Shown piece after piece: positions 52,308-61,802 of a stretch of 64,000 bases of DNA. Numbering within the stretch: position 1 is the first letter of the stretch; every line of letters begins with the position of its first letter. Made by a program: the position numbers and the translations under genes. The notes under the pieces were generated by a model. That model saw nothing but the letters and a program-made list of their open reading frames with translations, had not been told where the DNA came from and did not search any database. This DNA comes from Bactericera cockerelli. Lineage: Eukaryota > Arthropoda > Insecta > Hemiptera > Triozidae. The DNA is taken from contig CM044963.1 in NCBI GenBank assembly GCA_024516035.1, forward strand, positions 31,796,425-31,860,424, in the 5' to 3' direction.

Positions 52308-53534
52308 CTACATTATTTTCTGGATTGTATTGGTTAGTGGATAAAGTCTTACAACTGCATCATGTATTATTAGAGCGTACAGGGTTGTTTTTTCAGTAAC
52401 ATTTGCAGCTAATTCGTATTCAATGCGAATATCTACTGTAGAGCTGTGTTTCCATAGTTCGGACTGTTTTGAACAATCAATAACCACAATGGGGGCTTTT
52501 GCTAAATAATCTTTATAACTAAGATACGGTTCACTGATTTTTCGATAGTAATTCTCTTGGAAATCACAATACATTAGATAAAGAGGAATGTACTTCTTCT
52601 GTTCAAAGTCAATATTTAAAGACTCGTAGGGGAAACAAACAGAGTTGAGATAGACTTTTATATTCTTAAGCTTTACATGGTCAAACATAGATGGATCCTT
52701 TGTCAAGCTGTTGTCCCGGTCTGTTTGGAACCCTAAAAGTATAAATCTAGGTTTGTCTTGCGCATTACTTGTCTTTACTGTCCAGTTGATCTCTTTACTT
52801 GCTGGTAAATTCGGATAGTAATTCAAACTCCATTTTCTAAAGCTCATGTCAATCGGAATGTTTCTCTTGTACTGAGAGAGCAGCTCCAGACGTATGGGAT
52901 CGCTGACTTGAACATGTGGTACCTTCCATACTACTTTTGTGAGTTGAACTTTTGCATCTGTTACAGCAGCGGTACCCGTAGATAATAGAGCATCCTTGGA
53001 ACTCTTGGATCGCATTAAAATCAAGTCCAGACGTTGATTGAGCAGAATTTTATCATAGTTTTCAGCGAAACCCAATAGATATTTCAGTTTGAGATATCCA
53101 CTAAAGGTATAACTTGTTGTAATTTCAACTGACTGTCCTGATGTCTCATATTTTTTCATTTCATCGCTTGAGTATGATGGATATGCTTTTAGAGTGGATG
53201 TGATGCCAACATTTTTATTAGAATCGATTTCAACACTATTCATTTCCAAGCGAATCTCATCAAACAGGAAGCACAGTCCATTGTTTACAAACTGAATGGA
53301 TTTATTAGCCTCCAGATTGGTTCCATCTTCTTTTACGATTTTTCCTTCAATGTAGATTCCCGATTCACTTAGCAGCAGATATGAGCTTTCCTGGTTAATA
53401 CTGATGATGATATTGTCTGTACTGTCCAAGCTGATACTTGTGTACGGTCCATACGTATGACTTTCATAACGAATTATATTTTCATCGTAAGTCACACGAT
53501 TGTTCAAATTCAAAATATTGTCTTCAATGTTCAT
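52308..53534 (-). CDS. MCP: Polinton major capsid protein (double jelly-roll)
   Basis: 408 residues. Polinton capsid proteins adopt the double jelly-roll fold of adenovirus/PRD1-lineage viruses and form the virion shell. The segment at about 83-113 (VNNGLCFLFDEIRLEMNSVE, then KNVGITST) is the signature I associate with insect Polinton MCPs. The rest is beta-rich with few helices. It is short compared with Mavirus MCP (about 600 residues). Position next to the minor capsid, protease and PLA2 genes on the same strand supports the call. The frame is intact. Confidence 0.75.
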   Translation of the reverse strand: MNIEDNILNLNNRVTYDENIIRYESHTYGPYTSISLDSTDNIIISINQESSYLLLSESGIYIEGKIVKEDGTNLEANKSIQFVNNGLCFLFDEIRLEMNSVEIDSNKNVGITSTLKAYPSYSSDEMKKYETSGQSVEITTSYTFSGYLKLKYLLGFAENYDKILLNQRLDLILMRSKSSKDALLSTGTAAVTDAKVQLTKVVWKVPHVQVSDPIRLELLSQYKRNIPIDMSFRKWSLNYYPNLPASKEINWTVKTSNAQDKPRFILLGFQTDRDNSLTKDPSMFDHVKLKNIKVYLNSVCFPYESLNIDFEQKKYIPLYLMYCDFQENYYRKISEPYLSYKDYLAKAPIVVIDCSKQSELWKHSSTVDIRIEYELAANVTEKTTLYALIIHDAVVRLYPLTNTIQKIM

Positions 53535-53703
53535 TTTTGTTTCACACTATAGCCTAAGCTTTGTAGAATTTTTACACTCCTTTTGGTAAGTTTCTTTAGT
53601 TTTATTTTTTTTTTATTACTTTTCACTTGTATAACACTTGTTGGAATGACCTTAAGGAGAGTGGGCACACTCTTTTTATTGCTTTTCACACGTTTCATCA
53701 CAA

Positions 53704-54384
53704 TCATATTTTCAAATGTAATTCTAACGATATCTCTTCACCTCGAAAGTCTATTAAATTATGTCTTTCGTCAACAAGCTTCACAATCAATCTGTCAATT
53801 TCATCTGTATTGAGTGGTAAATATATAACATTGTTGGGAACTTCTGTGATCCGGAAACCAGGTGGTACATTCAGGAAATATTTATACAAACAATTACTGG
53901 ACACACCGTCTTGATAGGAACCATTGACTATGTTTACGTCAATTTTTATTGTATTTATTTTGGAAATTTTCAAAGTATTTGTTGAGGTCAGCATAGTGTG
54001 TGCAATGTATATTTCTTTAGGGAGTCCAAGCATATCGGCAAGTGATCGCTCCTTGAAATCAACATTATACTTGCACCAAAATAAACATTTCAGAGTGTTT
54101 ACATTGGGTTTAATAGATATCGCATTTTCACCCAACTTGGATTTCAAGTAACTTTCAATATCCAATAGTTCGTACGTTCCTTCTTCTATTTCAATGTCAA
54201 TCCAATCTTTACTATCGTCCTGATATCTGAAAACATTGTTTGTCCGATCAATGTTTGGAATACTATTGTAGGTTTGAAATTGTGTCAAACCAATAACAGC
54301 ATCTGTTGAAACTTTTAAAGGAGGAAATATTGAACACACAATTTCAGATTGTCTAGAAGTTATATGAAAAATTCTGCTGGACAT
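53704..54384 (-). CDS. Polinton minor capsid (penton-like) protein
   Basis: 226 residues, single-jelly-roll penton candidate. It starts SSRIFHITSRQSEIVCSIFP and is predicted beta-rich. Identification rests mainly on its place and size: directly upstream of MCP and downstream of the protease on the same strand, as in other Polintons. The intergenic gap to MCP is 169 bp and to the protease only 11 bp. Confidence 0.65.
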   Translation of the reverse strand: MSSRIFHITSRQSEIVCSIFPPLKVSTDAVIGLTQFQTYNSIPNIDRTNNVFRYQDDSKDWIDIEIEEGTYELLDIESYLKSKLGENAISIKPNVNTLKCLFWCKYNVDFKERSLADMLGLPKEIYIAHTMLTSTNTLKISKINTIKIDVNIVNGSYQDGVSSNCLYKYFLNVPPGFRITEVPNNVIYLPLNTDEIDRLIVKLVDERHNLIDFRGEEISLELHLKI

Positions 54385-54395
54385 GTTTTTTTTAT

Positions 54396-54776
54396 TTATT
54401 TGTTAAATAATTCAATAGTTTTCTGAACAATATATTTCAAACACAAGTGTCCACAATTAACTGATCTGTATTTCTGTTCTCGCTCATAGTTATAGAAAAT
54501 TTTACACCCATTAAGGTATACTCTTATTTCTACAGGTGGACGCAAGTTGCCAAAACTATCATAATAAAAGGCAGAGTTATTTTTCTTCAACATGGCTACC
54601 CAATGAGTGCCGGGTCCACTTGATTTGTCAAGATTAATAATCATCACTTCATTTGTTCTTGGTTTTGACGGGAGTTGATTCAAACTGTAGATGCCTCGAA
54701 AATGTGGAACATTGATTTCACGAATCTTTTTCAAAATATCAATGTTTGTCAACGCTCTCCGAGGCAAATCATTTAG
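54396..54776 (-). CDS. PRO: Polinton adenovirus-type cysteine protease, no AUG
   Basis: Matures capsid precursors. The C5/Ulp1-type catalytic residues are His in GPGTHWVAML (His55 counting from TTG at 54767), Asp in YYDSFG (Asp70) and Cys in NCGHLC (Cys105). The conserved lead LPRRALTNIDIL and HFRGIYSLNQLP precede them. The frame has no ATG upstream of residue 41, which is past conserved sequence, and begins after an in-frame TAA near 54788. It is in the -1 frame relative to the PLA2 gene, whose last sense codons contain A_AAA_AAC. The protease frame is open from 54776, the last base of that heptamer. Frameshifting, non-AUG start or a mutated start are all possible. Confidence 0.8.
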   Translation of the reverse strand, partial: LNDLPRRALTNIDILKKIREINVPHFRGIYSLNQLPSKPRTNEVMIINLDKSSGPGTHWVAMLKKNNSAFYYDSFGNLRPPVEIRVYLNGCKIFYNYEREQKYRSVNCGHLCLKYIVQKTIELFNK

Positions 54777-55507
54777 TTTTTTGACAAGACATTAAAATAG
54801 TTTGAGTATGGTTTTATGTACAACCCCTGTCCACTTTTAATAGGAGTAACAGCACCCGAAGAACCAGCAGCCTTGAAATCTGCGATTGCTTTTGCAATAC
54901 CACTAACACCGCCAGCAATGGATCCGAGGGCACTTAAACCAGCAAGTATGGGGATAGCAGCCGGCAAGAATCCACCTGACATTGTCTTGGCTATTCTGAG
55001 TCTTCTCGGAATTTTCTTGTTTACTTTATTCCCCCGGATAGCTTTACGTGCAGCCATCAGAGCGTGTTTACTAATCAACTTGAGATTATCACTTTCTCCA
55101 GCAGATTTCATTCCTAGCGCAGCAGCTTTAGTTAGTTTTCGAAAAGTCATTGTTGTCTTCTTTTTGCGACGTAGACCAGCGCCCATTTTTCTTTTAACTT
55201 TCATAGCGTTAGTCACGAACAAGGCAGCAGCTTTTTCCGGCAAGTTTGAATCTCTGGCCAACACTCTCTGCCAAGCTTTGTTTTCCAATTCCCAATCTGC
55301 TTGCTTACGATCGGCTTTCTTGTCAGCGTATTTGAGATCGTGTTCTTTACAGGCCGAATCCAACGAATTAATTCCTTCTTGATCTTTTCTTTTATCCAAT
55401 CTTGTTCCTGGACCACAGAATCTGTACGACGGAATGTGAAGTTCAAATGGTAACTTATCAATCAACTTATTTAAGAGACCTTTTCCACGTCTGCGAATCA
55501 TTAACAA
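54773..55507 (-). CDS. Polinton PLA2-pX-like virion protein
   Basis: 244 residues. An N-terminal phospholipase A2-like domain has a Ca-binding CGPGT (31-35) and an active-site block with Asp50, Cys53, His56-Asp57 and Tyr60. The arrangement is that of parvovirus VP1 PLA2, which breaches endosomes. A very basic middle (111-175) follows, then a Gly/Ala hydrophobic C-terminal region (177-210: SGGFLPAAIPILAGLSALGS) resembling the adenovirus pX/mu core peptide precursor. PLA2 plus pX-like fusions have been noted in adintoviruses. It is divergent from the ATPase with a 69-bp promoter gap, and its end overlaps the protease frame. Confidence 0.8.
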   Translation of the reverse strand: MLMIRRRGKGLLNKLIDKLPFELHIPSYRFCGPGTRLDKRKDQEGINSLDSACKEHDLKYADKKADRKQADWELENKAWQRVLARDSNLPEKAAALFVTNAMKVKRKMGAGLRRKKKTTMTFRKLTKAAALGMKSAGESDNLKLISKHALMAARKAIRGNKVNKKIPRRLRIAKTMSGGFLPAAIPILAGLSALGSIAGGVSGIAKAIADFKAAGSSGAVTPIKSGQGLYIKPYSNYFNVLSKN

Positions 55508-55576
55508 TAAAGTGATTGTTGTGAAAACATTGGTTTATATAGGAAAACAAAGAAAGAAAAAAAAAAATCAGTAATC

Positions 55577-56266
55577 ATGAAAACAAAAAAATGTAAAGAA
55601 AATTTAAATGTTGAAAATTTTGACTTTGTCAGCGAAGTGAAATCAAAAAATAAAAAAAATGGAAATTTTTTTCCAAACAATGTACGAGCCTTAATTGTCG
55701 GTCCAAGCGGATCGGGTAAGACCAATCTTCTGCTGGCTCTCTTGTTACATCCAAACGGATTGCGCTTTGAAAACGTTTATGTGTACTCAAAATCATTTCA
55801 ACAACCAAAATATCAATTTTTAGAGAAAATTTTGAATGGAATCAAAGAGGTGCAACTCAAAGTATTTACAAACGACGAAGATATGATTCAACCGTGTGAA
55901 ACAAAGAAAAATACTGTTTTTGTAATGGACGACATTGCTTTTGAGAAACAAAAAAATATTAAACAATTTTTTTCCCAAGGTAGACATTTCCTCGTTGACA
56001 TCATTCTTCTAGCGCAAACTTATTCAGCTATTGGTAAACAATTGATTCGAGATAATGCAAACTTTCTATGTATTTTTCAACAAGATCCCCTCAACTTGAA
56101 ACATATTTATTCCGATCATGTTTCTGATTTGTCTTTTGAAAAGTTTAAAGAGATGTGTCAGTATTGTTGGAAATCGAAACATGGATTTCTCGTATTGGAT
56201 AAAGAATCCGACAGCAAGTCTGGGCGGTTTCGATGTGGCTTGGATAAATACTTCATAGATATATAA
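55577..56266 (+). CDS. ATP: Polinton A32/FtsK-like packaging ATPase
   Basis: 229 residues. Motor for genome packaging. Walker A VGPSGSGKTN (41-50), Walker B NTVFVMDD (112-119) and the following LLAQTYSAI segment (144-152, sensor-like) match the HerA/FtsK A32 group. The frame is intact. Divergent from the PLA2 gene and followed after 32 bp by the 448-residue gene on the same strand. Confidence 0.9.
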   Translation: MKTKKCKENLNVENFDFVSEVKSKNKKNGNFFPNNVRALIVGPSGSGKTNLLLALLLHPNGLRFENVYVYSKSFQQPKYQFLEKILNGIKEVQLKVFTNDEDMIQPCETKKNTVFVMDDIAFEKQKNIKQFFSQGRHFLVDIILLAQTYSAIGKQLIRDNANFLCIFQQDPLNLKHIYSDHVSDLSFEKFKEMCQYCWKSKHGFLVLDKESDSKSGRFRCGLDKYFIDI

Positions 56267-56298
56267 GACAATGATTGCAAATGTAGAACTTATTAGAC

Positions 56299-57645
56299 AT
56301 GAGTCTTTCAAAAGAACTGAGTGAAGCGAAAATTCTCGCTAAAAAAATTAGTGACGCGCAGAAAGAAATACGAGCTAAAACATTATCCCTTAAAATTGGA
56401 CAAGATGAACAATCAAACAGTATTAAAAGTTTCTTGAAACCAGTATCAGAACCATTGACTAAAATTGCCCAAAGTAAAGAGAAAAAAATCAACTTTCTGA
56501 AGAGATTACAAGAACAGAGAACAGCAGCATCATCAGGTGTACCATCAATCAAAAGAGAACCAATATCTTCGCTCAGACGAATACCTGAACTCTTGAAGAA
56601 ATTTGACAGTCCATCGAGAATCAGAAGATACAATGATGAAGATGGTCAAACGTCTGATTCCGAACGATATGCTAGTCCACTAGATACATGGTCCTTAGGT
56701 GAACAATCGACTATTCACACGCCAGACATACAACTTCCAGGCACCTCAACGTCATATCAACAGTCGAGTCCTGGTTACGATAGAAAACTGTTCGATAGAC
56801 GATACAATCAAATGATTTTTCCAAGTCCAACAACAGGCTCTCCATTAAAAATGAAGTTAAAACCATCAAGATTAAGTATATCAATGCCTAGCTCACCAAA
56901 ACCTTCTTTGGAAGCCCTAAAAAGAGGACCATTACTGGAACGAAGAAATACAATGTTAACACCACCGCCACCACTATTATCTCCGTCACTTGAACAGGAG
57001 CAACCTCAAAATTATTCCATGAATGAACCAATGCTGCAGACATCACCACCACCACCACCAACCATTGAAGCCGATAACACTCAGAATAGTTTGACACAAA
57101 GCGCAACCTATTTCATACCTATGAATTCAAAGACAACAAAAAAAGCTTCTTTGATAGATCGTTTTTTAAAAGCATTAGATGATCAAGCCATCGTAATCGA
57201 TAAAGTTACCGGTATCAAAAGAAAAGATGGAAAATATTTCCTAGGAAAAAAAGAAATTGCATTTTTTAAGACACCTAACGAACACATACGTATTGGTCAA
57301 AATAATTATCCAGTCACTCGCGGACTTATGGAATTATTGTTTCTCAAACAACCAAATCAAGAGAACTATACCAATCTGGATGAAAGAAATTACGTGAGAA
57401 TTATAAAGGATACTAAACTTGAACCTTTGTCAAGTAAAATACAACAATTTCAGGGATCGGGTTTACCAAATATTATGTTTGACAGTAATCGTAATAAGGA
57501 ATTTGTTTACTTTAATGATCCCAATGAGTTAGTAGAGAGACTTTTACTCTTGAAAAGGTCACAAGCTGCAGGCAATTATCTAGCCCACATAAACGAAATA
57601 AATTCAATTTTAGAAGAACTCAAAGAATGTAATGTAATTAATTAA
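56299..57645 (+). CDS. Polinton conserved hypothetical protein
   Basis: 448 residues, no known fold. The N terminus is helical (LSEAKILAKKISDAQKEIRA). A long low-complexity middle is rich in Pro/Ser (LTPPPPLLSPS, TSPPPPPT). The C-terminal half (about 285-448) is folded-looking, with VTGIKRKDGKYFLGKKEIAF, and ends FNDPNELVERLLLLKRSQAA plus a final helix, a segment I recall from other insect Polintons. Its position after the ATPase suggests a late, virion-related job. Confidence 0.65.
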   Translation: MSLSKELSEAKILAKKISDAQKEIRAKTLSLKIGQDEQSNSIKSFLKPVSEPLTKIAQSKEKKINFLKRLQEQRTAASSGVPSIKREPISSLRRIPELLKKFDSPSRIRRYNDEDGQTSDSERYASPLDTWSLGEQSTIHTPDIQLPGTSTSYQQSSPGYDRKLFDRRYNQMIFPSPTTGSPLKMKLKPSRLSISMPSSPKPSLEALKRGPLLERRNTMLTPPPPLLSPSLEQEQPQNYSMNEPMLQTSPPPPPTIEADNTQNSLTQSATYFIPMNSKTTKKASLIDRFLKALDDQAIVIDKVTGIKRKDGKYFLGKKEIAFFKTPNEHIRIGQNNYPVTRGLMELLFLKQPNQENYTNLDERNYVRIIKDTKLEPLSSKIQQFQGSGLPNIMFDSNRNKEFVYFNDPNELVERLLLLKRSQAAGNYLAHINEINSILEELKECNVIN

Positions 57646-57670
57646 ATCGAGAGGGAAAACAATAAATTGA

Positions 57671-58061
57671 ATTCTTTTATTACGTCTAGCATCACCCTGT
57701 ATATGTTTACTAGTCAAAAGAGAATCGTTGATATGGCGTGATCACTGGCTGAGGTCATGGGTCAAATTTGATAGCAACTGCCGGTTTGCATGTTAACAAT
57801 AGATAAGAAGAATTGAGTTGCAAAGTTAGAACTGATAAAGACCTTTAGTTAGCTTTTCTAGCTATGAATAAATTGATTCCCACTATAAAAAGAATAAATA
57901 AGATCTACAACCATCCTGTATATTTTGACTAATTCTTTTATTACGTCTAGCATCACCCTGTATATGTTTACTAGTCAAGAGAGAATCGTTGATATGGCGT
58001 GATCACTGGCTGAGGTCATGGGTCAAATTTGATAGCAACTGCCGGTTTGCATGTTAACAAT
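57671..58061. repeat. Subterminal direct duplication at the Polinton right end
   Basis: TTACGTCTAGCATCACCCTG to CTAGCTATGAATAAATT occurs twice with a 261-bp period (57671 and 57932). The second copy runs into the right TIR, so the inner ~75 bp of the TIR exists in two copies at this end. The joint contains ACAACCATCCTGTATATTTT, which occurs in inverted form at the left end (41870-41890). Confidence 0.85.
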
Positions 58062-58583
58062 AGATAAGAAGAATTTAGTTGCAATGTTAGAACTGATAAA
58101 GACCTTTAGTTAGCTTTTCTAGCTATGAATAAATTAGCATTTGACGAAATAATATTATGCCGACAGTTCACAGGTCTATGGTTCGAATCCCAAAAATGTC
58201 GGGGTTTTTCTTGTTGTTGTACAAATAATATCGCTTCAACTTGGACACTGAATTGAACACACACTTGGTCTTTGTAATTTAATGTCAATCGCTAAGGCTG
58301 CAAATCCACAGGTCTATGGTTCGAATCCCAAATATAACAATGAAATATCAGTTCTCAGAGTCTACAGGTCAACACTTCGATTCCCACTATTGCGTAAATT
58401 CAACAAAACACATAAACTGCCCTAGGGGGGGCTGAAATTAAGCTGGGGGGGTGGAAGTGGTACCAAAAGATGCCGGTCGTCGAGGCGGTTCCAAAAATAT
58501 ATATTTCAGCAAACCAACTTCAGCCGTTTGGATTTTACAGCCATTAGTTGTTATTGCATGAGACCCATGTTTTATACTCTACT
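58062..58583 (-). repeat. Polinton right terminal inverted repeat
   Basis: 522 bp, with a one-base length difference from the left copy. B boxes GGTTCGAATCC lie at 58180-58190 and 58318-58328. The high similarity of the two TIRs indicates little divergence since insertion. Confidence 0.95.
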
Positions 58584-58589
58584 AAGGGT

Positions 58590-59118
58590 AAATTTGTAAC
58601 GTTAATGTGAAACGAAGTAAAACACTTCGAATAGAAAAACACTTGTCGGAAGTCAAACACTTCTGTAAGAAAAACACTGGTGCTACTAAAACACCTAAAA
58701 GATGATTAATCCAGCTAATTGAAAGCTGGAGTATGGGGTATCAGCTGAAGTAAACATTTCATTAGTAAAGGAAACAAGAGAGAGATAAGGAATAGTATCG
58801 TAAAGGCCAGTGATAATAAATTACGAAATGAATCGAGTGCTAGTTTACCACTCTAGCAGAAGGAAAAACAATATTACGTTGCCATGGCAACCAAAAAAAT
58901 TTAAAAAAGAAAGTTCGATAGGATCGACTTTAAAAAGGTAAAAAAACAGGTAAATACATCACATATTGACACCAAATTTTACAAAAAGAACAAAAAACGT
59001 TATTCCAAGCACTATGCAAAAAATCACAATTTTTGACACTCAAAAACCTACTGAATTCTTGAAAGAAAACAAGAGAGAAAAAGAGCGAACTGCACAGGAA
59101 AACTTTACAACGGGGAAT
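58590..59118 (-). other. Displaced 5' UTR of the split LINE
   Basis: Lying between the right copy of AAGGGT and the right LINE target duplication, this 529 bp belongs to the LINE 5' UTR/promoter, now 17.3 kb from ORF1. AAACACTT-type motifs recur at about 58620, 58637, 58659 and 58681. Confidence 0.75.
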
Positions 59119-59329
59119 GGCCTCACTTTGTAATCGCTCAAAAACAGACACTTTTGTTTTGGCAACTGTTTTGAGTGTGAAAGCTTACATGCCCTATAAC
59201 ATGATTTCTTCTTTTCAAATATTATTATTATTATTCTTCTAAGGGTATCTCCTTTATGGGTTTATGTAAAGTATTGTTCGCAAGTAATATACCAATTCAA
59301 ACAAAACTCTTTGTGAACAAGTCAGTTTA

Positions 59330-59870
59330 GCGTTTTTCGGAAAAGTTGACAGATTGATTTATGATGGATTTGTTGATGTTGAGATCTGTAAAGTGTTTGG
59401 ACAAAGATTTAAGAACCACTCCAGTTGTTGATATGATGATAGGATGATTTTTTTTTTTTTTTTTAATTAACTTTCTTAACTTCTTCTCATTGTTCTTGTT
59501 AGTGGAGCTGGTAAAATTTCTTAGTTGGAACAATGCTAAAAAAAATAATATTGTCTACTTTCCATGTTTCTTTTAATTCTGCTTTGAGGTCTTGATATGT
59601 TCTTATCTTCTCATTGTAAGTGGATTTGATATTGTGGCTCTTTACTACTGCAGAGTCAATGAGGTGCACTTTTTTTTCTTTTTTGTTCCATATCATCGTG
59701 TCTGGTCGGTTGTGACTTATTGTGCCGTCAGTGTAGACAGTGCGATTCCAGTAATGTGCATGATCTTTTTCTATGACAGCTTCAGGGTTGTATTTCCAGT
59801 ATTTGCTTTCTTCTTTGGTGTTGAAAATTTTGGCTTCTATTATTATGATCATTATTACATTATTTTATTT
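59330..59870 (-). pseudogene. LINE C-terminal endonuclease-like fragment
   Basis: The minus frame has YTDGTISHNRPDTMIW, VHLIDSAVVKSHNI and KIRTYQDLKAELKETWKV, resembling the RPD-x(n)-D region of restriction-like endonuclease LINEs (R2/R4-like). A frameshift near 59510 moves it to another frame that continues STTGVVLKSLSKHFTDL. 5' and 3' ends are decayed. Confidence 0.6.
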
Positions 59871-60770
59871 TTTTGCTACTGTCAACACTTTAATCAGAAT
59901 CAAAATTCCGAATAAAGCAATGCCTGACAGAAATAATATTATTATTATCAAACAATTTCTATCAAATTTTACGTACATTTTTTAATAGGTACAATGAAAT
60001 GATATAATTTTGTAATAGTAAACAAAGCCTGATCAAGGGAGATCATAATGCCTTCAGCATTTTCTTCAAATATTGGTGTAAACTATAAGAAATGTGGCTA
60101 CTTGTTCATTATATTGTAAGTGTTCACAAATTAGTGAGGAATTCAGTTTCATGGTAGACGACGTGTCAGATTTTGAGCCTTTTTAATTTAAAGAAGGTTT
60201 TCGGTTTCATAATTTATAATATATAAAAAAAAACTTAAGAATATTAAAGTCTGTATAAAATATCTATAATTTTTTTGAAAATAAATAAGACCTTGTTTAG
60301 ACTGCTGAAATAAAGAGACTTTTTAGTATCACCTCGGCAGTATATAAATAAGGTAATTTCTATTCTATTTTTTTGCGGTATTATAATTCTAACAACTGCA
60401 AAATCGCTCCGTGGGTTTGAAATGAGGAACGGGTGTTGGGAATTGAATAACCTTATATCCAGTTCATTGAGTAAATATACTGATCAACTGATTATATACT
60501 ACACTGAATTATGTTACAGAATTAAGAGATCTTAATCTTAAGTCCTCTAGAAACGCTTTTTCGCCACAGTAACCACAGGATATTTTCGCCAAGGAAATTG
60601 AATTCCTGTGAATGAAATTCTAGAATTTGCATAATGACAATATATACTATGTATTTGTATATATTAATATAATATTGTATTCAGTTTGTGTATTATGTGT
60701 ATGAGAGCTTGTGGATTTTTGTTAGTTTACCAAATTATTTAGATTCTGCATCTCTCCCTATATCTCAATT
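59871..60770. other. No gene recognised
   Basis: AT-rich DNA without visible exon, RNA gene or element ends. Confidence 0.4.
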
Positions 60771-60774
60771 GCCT

Positions 60775-61030
60775 TTATCTTAATATATAAATGTCAAAGT
60801 CACTCACTGACCACTGACCACTGACCACTGACCACTGACTGATCATCGCTCTACAGCCCAAACCGTAAGTCCTAGGAAGCTGAAATTTGGTAGGTAGCTT
60901 TGTCTTATAGTCTAGATGTGCAATAAGACGGGATTTTTCGAAATTCCCACTACAACACCTGCCACTGGCGAAAAAGGATTTTTTCCTTTCACGGCCATGC
61001 CTCGGCCCGCAAAGCGGGCGACAGCCCGCT
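60775..61030 (-). repeat. Unclassified dispersed repeat with (TGACCAC)n
   Basis: ATGTCAAAGTCACTCACTGA, then four TGACCAC units, AAGTCCTAGGAAGCTGAAAT, TTTGGTAGGTAGCTTTGTCT and GGGATTTTTCGAAATTCCC. I recognise the pattern from many insect genomes as an unclassified repeat. CGGCCCGCAAAGCGGGCGAC is a hairpin. Confidence 0.5.
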
Positions 61031-61149
61031 TGTCCCATATAAGGATATGTTGCTACTCGCGCGGGTCGGCATTGTTCAACATAAGATTGAGGTTGGTAGG
61101 TCGGAGCACGTTTTACACCCTTCCTAATACCAACGATTCTATTTGGATT

Positions 61150-61335
61150 TAACGTCCTAATTAAGACGAGGCTGGGAATCGTACCAGCTACCCCCATTAG
61201 CCTCACCCAGCCTAGGTAGGGCCGGAAATGCCAGCCTCACGTTTTTGAGGGAACATAAATTCTTCGAAAATTCCGCCCCAACCGGGAATCTAACTCGGGA
61301 TCTCTGAACTACGGGCAGTAGTCACATCCGTTACG
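61150..61335 (-). repeat. 5S-derived SINE fragment and tRNA-like fragment
   Basis: TTAGCCTCACCCAGCCTAGG and GCCGGAAATGCCAGCCTCAC match the 5S-SINE body. GGGAATCTAACTCGGGATCT to GTTACGCAACGGAGGCTG is a tRNA-like antisense block. Confidence 0.5.
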
Positions 61336-61383
61336 CAACGGAGGCTGAATCTCTCCCCGTTCTTCTTTCACTCCCTTTCCACT

Positions 61384-61384
<1 letters not shown>

Positions 61385-61421
<37 letters not shown>

Positions 61422-61444
61422 CTCTCTCTCTCTCTCTCCCTCTA

Positions 61445-61495
<51 letters not shown>

Positions 61496-61522
61496 ATCCC
61501 TCTCTCTCTCTCTCTCCCTCTA

Positions 61523-61561
<39 letters not shown>

Positions 61562-61650
61562 CTCTCTTTCTCTCTCTCTCTCTCTTCCTCTCTCTCTCCC
61601 TCTCTCTTCCCCTCTCTCTCTCTCTCTTTCTCTCTTTCCTCTCTCTGCAT
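61385..61650. repeat. (CT)n-rich microsatellite
   Basis: Mostly (CT)n with CCTCTATCC interruptions that recur about every 50-80 bp. Confidence 0.95.
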
Positions 61651-61802
61651 TTATTTCTCTACTGAAAAGATTTTATCAACACAATCAGATATAGGGGAAA
61701 TCCGCTAAAAATAGCATAGAAGAGAAAGAAAAAGACAGCAAGCATGAGAAATAGAGAAAGAAAAAGGATAATTAACTTTGGTGAGAAAAATAAGGTGGAA
61801 GT

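Larger units (their letters stand above)
41278..58583. mobile_element. Polinton/Maverick (adintovirus-like) endogenous virus, 17.3 kb
   Basis: Termini AGTAGAGTATAAAACATGGG and its reverse complement, inverted repeats of about 523 bp, and a 6-bp target duplication AAGGGT (41272-41277, 58584-58589) fit Polintons precisely. Fourteen genes are present: integrase, PolB, packaging ATPase, protease, capsid proteins, PLA2-pX and eight others. Host DNA on both sides is LINE 5' UTR. All ends are intact, so insertion is relatively recent, but the polymerase is broken by frame changes. Polintons are double-stranded DNA elements thought to form virions; the presence of both capsid proteins supports this here. 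Confidence 0.96.
35157..59118 (-). mobile_element. Full-length I/Jockey-like LINE, split by a Polinton
   Basis: The minus-strand LINE ends at the left in a poly(A) tail (T run 35157-35175). GGCCTCACTTTG stands before the tail (35145-35156) and again at 59119-59130, past the Polinton, as a 12-bp target duplication. Removing the Polinton and one AAGGGT copy leaves a LINE of about 6.65 kb. It has 5' UTR, ORF1 (39764-41221), a 0.8-kb inter-ORF region with two A runs, ORF2 (35233-38949) and a short 3' UTR. Both ORFs are open. The clade is inferred from the endonuclease-RT-RNase H order. Confidence 0.85.

Noticed and set aside
61309..61650. Arg/Glu-rich minus frame of 113 codons
   Set aside because: Translation of the (CT)n microsatellite.
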